From positions 188,114 to 252,113 of the forward strand of contig NW_003314358.1 in the NCBI RefSeq assembly GCF_000143415.4: 64,000 nt of DNA, given 5' to 3'. Positions 1-8,818 of the stretch are shown here, one piece after another; position 1 is the first letter of the stretch; each line of letters opens with the position of its first letter. Source of the stretch: Selaginella moellendorffii. Its lineage: Eukaryota; Streptophyta; Lycopodiopsida; Selaginellales; Selaginellaceae. Under the pieces are notes generated by a model. The model had not been told where the DNA came from and made no database searches. It was given only the letters and a program-made list of their open reading frames with translations. The position numbers were made by a program, and so were the translations under genes.

Positions 1-956
1 CACCTTGGCACCTTCGGTGTCTCCACACCATCGGCTCCACGAGCCTACCTTTATGACACTTCTTACTTGTGTCTAGGTCTTTTTGCCAAGACTAATATGG
101 TTGTCTCTTATGCCAATTATCCATTAGCACTACACCATAGAGTTTATGCACAACTTTGTGTCAAAGTTGTTTTCTTTCGGGAAACTCTTTCCCACGACTT
201 TAGCATGGCACTTTTTGCCATCAATGAGATACCTACTGTTCTCATACTTGGATCTTAAAATCCTCCCTATCCTTCATGGGGCACCACACACCTCAGTCTA
301 AATGCTTTTTACCAATCCTTCAGAATCATCCCTTGACTCTACTCGAGTCATCTATCATTTTCGGACTTTGCCAATCCAATGACCCATAAGGTCCTATTTT
401 TGAGGTGCCAGCACATTGGAATACAACTTCGTGTATTCATGTCCTACTGATAAGGACCATCTTTGCAAGTGTCAATTTAACACTTTATTATTTTCCATTC
501 TCTGTGGGCTACCTTTGCCCCTTAGAACTACCCGTCCATATGATGAGAATACGGACTCCTCCTTTAAGTACACCCCCAATTCCTTGGGTTGTTCCAGCAT
601 TTATTAAAGGTAGCCCCGGCTACCATTTCAAGGACTTGTGTCCTCTTCCGTATTCGACTTCCCACAATCATTAATTCCAGTCTCAAACTTATGAACACCA
701 CATCCGGATCACATCCTCAATTCTCTAAGGAAACCCTTATACTATTCCTAAGATCCCAAAGTCGTTCCCTTATTGGCCCTTTTCCATCCACCACATTGCG
801 CACAAGTTCACGCATGAACTCAAGTGGGGAGCCATGTCCTCTCGCCATGCTACTCCTCACAGATAGGTCCATACCTAGGACCTTCCTATTCCAATACAAG
901 TGGTGATATACTTGGCCACCAATAAGAGTCGGACTAAGGAACAGCTCTGATACCAA
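1..956 (-). mobile_element. LTR retrotransposon family A, internal 5' part
   Basis: This is the internal leader of a retrotransposon that reads leftward out of the window. It lies directly inside the LTR at 959-2574 and begins with a primer-binding site at 944-955. Bases 709-920 match 62381-62580 closely, where the same leader again lies beside a family A LTR. No convincing gag or pol reading frame is visible in this stretch. The minus-strand ORF at 717-995 runs across the LTR junction and is probably not a protein. Confidence 0.7.
944..955 (-). other. Primer-binding site (initiator tRNA-Met)
   Basis: On the minus strand these 12 bases read TGGTATCAGAGC, the standard plant retrotransposon site complementary to the 3' end of initiator tRNA-Met. 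It sits three bases inside the LTR edge, which fixes the orientation of the element as leftward. Confidence 0.85.
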
Positions 957-958
957 GT

Positions 959-2574
959 TGTAAGCGACTAATTTTTTCCATTTTACTTTAGTCACTTAAC
1001 CGCACCTCCGACCACTTGGAGGAGTCTCATTCACAACTTCCATAAGTCCCAGTTAGGATTTGGGGCTTGCTAGCCTCGAGAATGGCATCCATGCCACCCC
1101 ACCTTTGCACTTGGTCCAAGTGCTCCACGTGTCCAATCCCATAACCGGCACTCCAAGGTACCACCAACATATCGGCCTGTTACGCTAAGGCCATGCCCAT
1201 TCACCTTGGTCACACCAGTGGTCTAACACCACCTGCATCATAGTCCCGTCCCTCAAAGACTGGGCCATCTGTCCGTGAGTGATCATCCCAGATCTACTCC
1301 TTAGCGTCCTTAGAATGCCTACAGGCATGGGGAATAGCCTTCCCCGACAACTCTTTTCTAGTCCCCACCAAGTCTCTTTTTGTCCATGGCCGTGTTCGCC
1401 AACACTGCCACTAGATCAAGGCCTGCAAGCCCGACCTCTAAGTCCCACTAGCCTTTGGGACTTCCTCACCATGTGACCATATCTTTGGTCACTGCACTAG
1501 AGGATTGCTCCTCTTCCCTTTCACCATTTGGGACTTTGGGACAACATTTCGGAACACCGTGGCCTTACGCCAGCCTCATGGGTATTCTCCCCGCCTTTCG
1601 CCTTTAGGTGCTCTAGCCATGGGCTTAGAGCGAGGTTCCGTTGAGCCACACTAGGTATCCAAGTAGGTAGTGCCACCCACACTTGGACTGGGAGCATCGG
1701 CCAGTCGATCTCCCGGGGGAACTAGAGCCGGCTCTTGAACACTTCACCAAGCTACCCCGCTTGTCGGTCCGCGTTCACTCTAGTCTTAGACTTCACAGTG
1801 GGCAGCTCATCACCCAACACTGGGTCTGGCCTTCTTGGGCCAAACTGGCCTTTCCTGGCCAAACTGGCTCCACTGCAGTCCTCCCCCTACTATACTTTTG
1901 GAGCTCACCAAACCCCCTAGGGTCTGCGAGACGAACGCTTTGGGCTTTCAGCCTCTCAGACTCGAACTCGGACTCGGACTCGGACTCGAACTCGGACACG
2001 GACTCGGACTCGGACTCAGACTCGGCCTCGGCCTCGGCCTCGGTCTCGAAATCGGCCTCGGTCTTGGTCTCGGTCCTGATCTCGATCTCGGTCTCGGTCT
2101 CGACTTCGGACTCCATCTCGGGTCCATCTCGGACTCCATCTCGGGTCCATCTCGGACTCCATCTCAGGTCCATCTCGGACTCCACCTCGGGTCCATCTCA
2201 GACTCCACCTCGGGTCCATCTCGGACTTCATCTCGGACTCCATCTTGTGTCCATCTCGGACTCCATCTCGGGTCCATCTCGGACTCCATCTCGGGTCCAT
2301 TTCGGGTCCACCTCAGACTCCATCTCGGGGTCCTTCTCGGACACTTCCACGTGTCATGTGTTGGTCCTTTTGGGTCCCTTTTTGGAGCCTCGCTTATTGC
2401 TCGCTTTGTGCTCATTCCTCGAGCACTTCGTTGGGAGTTCCACTCCCACTCTCGACCTTTTCAAGTCAGAGCTTTTAGTCCAAACGTGTTACGCTCGTTT
2501 GGCTTTCGCTTCAGCCACTACCATGTGGCACCCTTTTGGCTCCACTTTGGGGCCTAGGGATTTTGTGTCTCACA
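959..2574 (-). repeat. Family A LTR (5' LTR, reversed)
   Basis: A long terminal repeat of about 1.6 kb. On the minus strand it starts TGTGAGACAC and ends CGCTTACA, so it has TG...CA ends. The same ends and order of segments recur at 2751-4352, 21099-30129 (interrupted) and from 62629 onward. It contains a minisatellite at about 1950-2345. The apparent ORFs at 1683-2579 and 1835-2557 are translations of the minisatellite and flanks, not genes. Confidence 0.85.
1950..2345 (-). repeat. GAGATGGA-type minisatellite and GAGTCC hexamer tract
   Basis: On the minus strand the tract is built of 11- and 12-base units GAGATGGACCC and GAGATGGAGTCC, then a hexamer array (GAGTCC, GAGACC, GAGGCC variants). 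It lies inside the family A LTR. Related tracts at 2985-3260, 21330-21524, 28822-29135 and about 63840-63910 sit in the same place in the other copies. Confidence 0.9.
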
Positions 2575-2750
2575 GTTGAGAAACTATGCTCCTTAAAGGA
2601 TGGACAAGGCATGGTGAGCCTTCAGTGTCAAACTATTGACGAATATTGGTTAGGTGCCAAGGATGGAAAGGGTAATACATACTAGTATTACTTTATAAAA
2701 TAATTTATCGTTTGATAAGGACATCGAACTTTGTTTATGGGTGGTGAAGT
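2575..2750. other. Spacer between head-to-head LTRs
   Basis: About 176 bp of unique-looking sequence separates two family A LTRs of opposite orientation. I see no gene or terminal motif in it. Confidence 0.6.
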
Positions 2751-4352
2751 TGTGAGACACAAATCCCTAAGCCCCAAAGTGGAGCCAAAAGGGTGCCACA
2801 TGGTAGTGGCCGAAGCGAGAGCCAAACGAGCGTAACACGTTTGGACTAAAATCTCTGACTTGAAAGGTCAAGAGCGGGAGTGGAACTCCCAATGAAGGGC
2901 TTGAGGAACAAGCATGAAGTGAGCAATAAGTGGGTCTTTAGAAAAGGGACATAAGAGGACTAACATATGACATGTGAAGGAGTCTGAGATGGACCCAAGA
3001 TGGACTCGAGATGGGGTCCACGGTGGACTCAAGATGGAGTCCAAGATGGACCCGAGATGGATTCGAGATGAAGTCCGAGATGGATCCAAGATGGACCCGA
3101 GATGGACCCGAGATGGAGTTTGAGATGGAGTCTAAGATGGAGTCTGAGATGGAGTTCGAGATGGAGTCTAAGATGGACCAGAGATGGAACCAAGACCGAG
3201 TCAAAGTCCGAAACCGAGATTGAGACTGAGATTGAGTCTGAGCCCAAGTCCGAGTTCGAGTCCGAATACTAATATAGGCTGTTGGGTGAAAGCCCAAAGC
3301 GATCGTCCCCGGGGGGGGGGCTGTAGAGGGTTGGACCCCAATGGAGCCAGTTTGGCAAGGAAAGGTCAGTTTGGCCCAGAAAGGCTGTACTTAGGTGTTG
3401 GGTGATGGGATAACCACTGGGAAGTCCAAGGCTAGAGTGAAAATAGATTAACAAGTGGGGTAACTTGATGAAGTGTTCAAAAGCTAGCTCTAGTTCCCTC
3501 GGGAGATCGAATGGTCAATGCTCCTAGTCCAAGTGTGGGTGGCACTACCTACTTGGATACCTAGTGTGGCTTAACGGAACCTCATTTTAAGCCCATGGTT
3601 AAAGCACCCAAAAGTGGAAGGTGGGGAGAGTACCCACGAGGCTCGCGTAGGGCCACGGTGTTCTGAAATGTTGTCTCAAAGTCCCAGACTATGAAAAGGA
3701 AGAGGAGCAGTCCTCTGGTGTAATGATCAAGGATATGGTCATATGGTGAGGAAGTCCTAGAAGACCATGGGACTTAGAGGTCAGGCCTATGGGCCTTGAT
3801 TTGGTAGTGTTGGCAATCACGGCCATGGACAGAAAGGGAATTGGTGGGGACTGGAAAAGGGATATTGGGGAAGGCTATTCCCCATGTTTGCGGGCATTCT
3901 AAGAATGTTAAGAAGTGGATCTAGGATGATCACTCATGGATAGATGACTCAGTCTTTGAGAGATAGGATTGTGATGTAGGTGGTGTTAAACCACCGGTGT
4001 GACCAAGGTGAAGGGGCATGGCCTTAGTGTAACGGACTGATATGTCAGTGGTAACTTGGGGTGTCGATCATGGGATTAAACACGTGGACCACTTGAACCA
4101 AGTGCAAAAGTTGAGTGGCATGGATGCCATTATCGAGGATAGCAAGCCCCAAATCCAGAATAGGATTTATGGAGGTTGTGAGTGAGACTTCTCCAAGTAG
4201 TCGGAGGGAGGGGCGTGGCACGATTGACGATATGGTGGTGTCCCTCCTCCGCCTAAGCATATCATGAGTGATGAGGTAGACCCTAACTGGCGGCAGCACG
4301 GCTTTCGATCGGTTAAATGACTAAAGTAGAATGAAAAAATTAGTCACTTACA
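2751..4352 (+). repeat. Family A LTR (forward copy)
   Basis: It starts TGTGAGACAC and ends CACTTACA, about 1602 bp, colinear with the reversed copy at 959-2574. A minisatellite lies at 2985-3260, and a run of ten or more G follows the shared motif GGTGAAAGCCCAAAGCG at about 3286-3302. No primer-binding site follows its 3' end. Truncated copies of its own 3' part follow instead, so this is not an intact element. Confidence 0.8.
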
Positions 4353-5370
4353 ATGGTAAAGAAGTCCCAAAGGTTAGTAGGACTTGGTGGTCGGGCCTTT
4401 GGGCTGATAGTGTTGGTGAGCACGACTGTAGATGAAAAGAGACTTGGTGGGGATTGAATAAGGGACATTGAGGAAGGGTGTTCCCCATGTCTCTTAGCAC
4501 CCTAAGGGTGTTAAGGTGTAGTCAAAAGATGACCACTCATGGATGGGTGACCTAGTATTTGAGAAATGGGACTGTGATGCAAGTGGTCTTGGACCATCGA
4601 TGTAACAAAGGTGAAGGGGTATGGCCTAAGCATAACTAGCTGATATGTTGGTGGTACCTTTAGGTGTTGATAATAGGATCGGACATATGGAGCACTTGGT
4701 CCAAATGCAAAAGCTAAGTGGCATAGATGCCATTTACAAGGCTCTTATCTCCCAAAATCGGGAATAGGATTTATGGATGTTGTGAGTGAGACTCCTCCAA
4801 ATGGATAAATATGTGGTTAAGTGACTAAAGTAGAATGGAAAAATTAATCACTTACACAAAGATACAATCGTGTGGCAAAGAAGTCCTAGAGGCCAATAAG
4901 ATTTAGCAGTTGGGTCTTTGGGCCCTTACCTAGTAGCAGTGTTGGCAAGCACTATCGGGACAAAAAGGGATTTAGTGGGGACCAAAAAAAGGATATTAAG
5001 AAAGGGTGTTCTCTTTGTCTCCAGACATTCTAATGATGCTAAGGTGTGGTCCTGGGATGATCATTTATCCTAATCTTTAGGAGATGGGATTATGGTGTAA
5101 GTAGTCTTGGACTGCTAGTGTGGCAAAGGTGAATGGATGTGGCTTTGGCATAACAAGTTAATATGTTAGTAATACTTTTGGGTGTCTGTCATGGGATCGA
5201 ACATGGGGAGCACTTGGACCAAATGCAAAGGCAAACGGGTGTAAAGGCCATTCATGGGGCTAGCAAGTCCCTAAATCGGAAATAGGATTTATAGAAATTG
5301 TGAGTTTCCTCCAAGCGGTCAACAGTATAATTAAGTGACTAAGGTATAATGGAAAATTTAGTTACTTACA
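4353..5370 (+). repeat. Two truncated family A LTR 3' units in tandem
   Basis: Two diverged units, 4353-4856 (504 bp) and 4857-5370 (514 bp), each correspond to the last 500 or so bases of the family A LTR. Each ends in the same signature (AAGTGACTAA, then ACTTACA). With the end of the preceding LTR this makes three successive copies of the 3' LTR segment. Confidence 0.75.
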
Positions 5371-6268
5371 CCTACCACTTAGGTTGAGCCCAACCAAACC
5401 AAACTACACCACCAAATGTTAATCTCAATATATGATGTGATTCCTCTCGTCAACCAATAAAGTCTTACTTTGATATTAAATATAAACTCCTAAATTTGGA
5501 CTTTTGGGGAGGTCATCCAATCCTAAGTATCCAAAATTCTTAACTAATTAAAAAAAGGGGTGCACTCTTGTTTATAAACATTTTCCCTTTATATTTAAAT
5601 TCTTATGAATTATTTCTTGAGTTGTTTATTTATTTTTTTTCATATTACTTACAATATGATAATGGAGTAAGGTTGAATAAATATGGTAAAATGAGTATAA
5701 GTGCAATGAGTCCAAGTGTAGTTGGTGTTTTAAAAAAATAAATTCCTTTGCTAAAAGGATAAAAAGGATGTGGAGGATGAATAAAGTGATTCCAACTTCC
5801 TATATGTGGTGGGATAAAATTCATAAATCCAAGTTAACATAGTTTTTGGATATTGATTGAAAGGAAGATGCAAAAATAATTTTTTTTAATAATGTTGAGT
5901 TCAAGTTAACAGTGGTTTCAGAAAATGACTAATGAGCAAACTTAGAGATAAGATATAACAATTATTTCAATGGTGTTTTGTGGATTGCAATGGTTCTCAA
6001 AAGTCCCTTACTTTACTAAATTTGAGGTTTATTCAAGTACTTAATAGTTGTACATGGAGTTGTAATTGGTTTATTGAAATTCTGTAATTGACTAATGCTT
6101 ATGCCATAGTTTTAGGTTTTGTTTCTATTAGGAATGTTCATAAATATATTGGTGGTTTTATGGAAATTTTGAGTTCTTGTGGTAGTTTATAATTGCATAG
6201 CAAACACTCTAAATGTTCTACTTGACTTATCATCATCAACTTTCCATCTAAGAGGATAGTGTAAAGTT

Positions 6269-6305
<37 letters not shown>

Positions 6306-6732
6306 TAACTATATACTATATGGATTGTCTAGTTGGGATATAATGCTGACCATAGTATATATAACTTAATCTACTTTGACATATTCAGCTCTTTACAAAG
6401 TAAAAGACTCTGGAAGTAAATATAAAATTGTATAATTGACTTAGACAACCTTTGAAAAAGATGATACATTTGTTAGAAGGCATCATTATAGTTATTACAT
6501 GTCTAAATGGACACTTGAAGACAATTAGGAGAAAGCTCTAATTCACATAAGTGGTTATACTCAAACCATTCTACCATTATAATGTCATCCCTTAGAGATA
6601 TAGAGGAAACTTGTGTAAACATTAGACATCATTCAAGCTCTATTTCGTTAAAGTGGGAATTGTCATTATCCCACTTGTAAAATAAGGTTTCCAAACCTTT
6701 ATATAGTATATAAATATAACAAAATTCAACTG
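5371..6732. other. AT-rich stretch with a (TA)n run
   Basis: No reading frame of note. A dinucleotide (TA)n run of about 30 bases lies at roughly 6271-6301. No RNA gene or mobile-element end is visible. Confidence 0.6.
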
Positions 6733-7076
6733 CATTGAGGCACATGCCATTTTATTTTAAACAAGGAAATGTCTACTCAATCACTTCTCCTCCCCCTGCC
6801 ACTGCTTCACCTCTCTCTTCTCCTTGTCATCGTCATCCAATTTCTTTCCATCCTTTTAATATTGGCTCAGTTGCTCCGAGTCTAAGTGGAGCCCAAGTCC
6901 CCATTCAATCTTTACTTTCCCCTTATTAATAAAAAAACTTTGCAGACTTCCAATAACATGCTGTAACACTTCTAGTATAATGCAAATCCTCTCAAAGAAT
7001 TGTCTTTTAATATTAATACAATGGCATGGAACCCCATGCCATAATAAGTTACATTTTTAAATAAATACATGCCATC

Positions 7077-7961
7077 TCAGACTGTTATTTTTTGCCTCCA
7101 ACGCCTATACAATAATCTTGGAATTTCATCACTCTCCACACTATCAGGATTTAAACCCAATAGTAATGCCATCTCTTCTCTAATACGTCCACGCTCATGT
7201 TCAGTGGTCGAAGAACCCATCCGGTTGAGCAGATTATGGAGATGCGGATAGTGCTTGGCTAGACAATATACATGCCATAAATGATGACTGGTGTCTGTCC
7301 GATCAAATGGCTTCTGATATACCGTTCCATATGCCATTTAGTTGATTTCTGCAGCCACCTCCTGGACTAGCCGGTTCTCTATCACCATCGCTCCAAGCCG
7401 TTTTGCAAGGTCCCCCAGAACATACGGTTTCTTCTCCCTAGTTTCCATACTGCAAGAGATGGGGTGCACTGCATATGTGTGCGTGTTTGCTGCAGTTTTA
7501 ATCGGCGAGTCATCGATGATGAGGATTTCACTTGACCTAGCAGTCCGGTTCATCACTACAGCCTCTGGCTTGACGAAGATGGGCTTGCTTCCCCTCACAT
7601 GGACCATAGTCAAGCAATCCTCCTGCGTTAGGAGAAAGTCAAATGGTAATATTACTCGCGTCTGATCGTGCATCATCTGTAGCAACGTTAATGCATTGTG
7701 GCGCATCATGGATGTCCAAACTCCCAATTGCAAATTGAACCCGGCCCTCTGTTTTAAATGTCGCATGGTCATTATTAGATCCCGCAGTTTCTCCCGTGTG
7801 ATTAATGTGAATCTGTCTCTTTTGACCAACTTGCGACCGCAGGCTTTGGAGGGTGCAGTGACATTCGAGGACGAGCCACGCTCATGGGAGAAAAGGACAC
7901 CGTTCAGATCAAAAACGATACAGTACTTTCGCCGTGATTCTGAAATGAAATGCGTCAGCAT
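7077..7961 (-). CDS. FCP1/NIF-like HAD phosphatase domain protein
   Basis: The protein has the three HAD landmarks of the FCP1/small-CTD-phosphatase type. DLNGVL at residues 18-23 is motif I with the nucleophile Asp, but the usual second Asp is Asn. GVWTS is at 80-84 and IIDDSP at about 148-153. The first strong coding is ESRRKYCIVFDLNG, just after a likely acceptor (TTTCAG), so the true start may lie in an upstream exon. The frame meets TAA at 7338-7340 and reopens in the same frame. A GT-AG intron of 45 nt (7314-7358) would remove the stop and keep frame, joining LVQE to KPFDRTD. The gene lies downstream of the ParB-like gene on the same strand and could be its 3' part. Asn in motif I suggests weak or altered catalysis (inference). 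Confidence 0.6.
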
Positions 7962-8038
7962 AAAAAATGGTACAAGTCAATTTTACCATCTACAATATTA
8001 GCGAATGGTGCTCCCGATGGTCGTTCAAAGGGTTTTGG

Positions 8039-8596
8039 TCAAGGAAACGTGAAGGGCGGAAATACTCTCCTCTGCAATGTGGGGTCAATCACATCCGATG
8101 GCGTGTGGGCACATGCCATTTTAGCTGTAGACTCTGGTACAACTGGCTCAACAGTGGCATGGGGTGGTTCCGATGGCGTGTGATCATACGCCATTTCAGC
8201 TGGTGCCTCCGTTGGCAAAGTGGACATGACCGAACAGGCAGCAGGGGCAGTGTAGGGAGGTTCCAACGGCGCGTAGTCAGACGATTGGGCACACGTTGAG
8301 TCCGTTGGAAATGAGGATACGACCGGCTCGGCGGCTGGGGCGGCCTCATGCGGGTCCAATGGCGCCTGGTCATCGTCAGTTGGATACGTGGACAAGATTG
8401 ACTCAGTGGTATGGGCAGCATCAAGTGGAGTGTGGTCAGCTTGCTTGGCGTTGATATGGATAGTAGCCTCCACCAGCTCTGATGACTCTTGCAGGCAAGT
8501 AGAGTCCACTGGCGGATCCATATGCATGTCCAAATATCTCCCTTCGATTGAGATGGTATCCTCCCTACTAGTTACTAAAAACAAACTCATTAGCAC
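8039..8596 (-). CDS. Pro/Thr/Asp-rich ORF, unrecognised (probable exon)
   Basis: An open frame of 186 codons whose first codon is GTG (nearest ATG at 8588-8590), so it is probably an internal exon. The product is low-complexity, with repeated segments of the form HTPSEPPHA...EPVV. Two copies of the 24-bp palindrome (8098 and 8173) lie inside this frame and are translated as KMACAHTPSD and EMAYDHTPSE. It ends in TGA, but the frame continues open beyond it toward the HAD phosphatase, so the two may belong to one gene. No known domain is recognised. It might be a disordered linker. Confidence 0.35.
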   Translation of the reverse strand: MLMSLFLVTSREDTISIEGRYLDMHMDPPVDSTCLQESSELVEATIHINAKQADHTPLDAAHTTESILSTYPTDDDQAPLDPHEAAPAAEPVVSSFPTDSTCAQSSDYAPLEPPYTAPAACSVMSTLPTEAPAEMAYDHTPSEPPHATVEPVVPESTAKMACAHTPSDVIDPTLQRRVFPPFTFP

Positions 8597-8818
8597 ATTG
8601 AATCGACTATACTGTATTTACCATCAACTGCTATTGGGCGCACTACTGATTCTGAAGGATTGGACATACGTTTCGACCCTTGCTTGGCACTATCCTTCCT
8701 CGACACTAAAGGCTAGAGTTTGTATCTTAATTCAACTGAATAATCTCTACTTACCATTTGCTTTGCAACCTACATGGACAATGTTAGAAATGGTAAAAGG
8801 TTAAGAATGGATATACTA

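Noticed and set aside
1683-2579. Long ORFs rich in Ser-Asp, Leu-Gly or Arg-Asp
   Set aside because: They are translations of the hexamer and GAGATGGA arrays inside an LTR. Several frames on both strands are open at once, which is expected of short repeats without stops.
4113-4132. TGGCATGGATGCCATT as a member of the palindrome family
   Set aside because: It lacks the GGCC centre and is a fixed part of the family A LTR (also near 1084 and 29994), so it is a separate feature.
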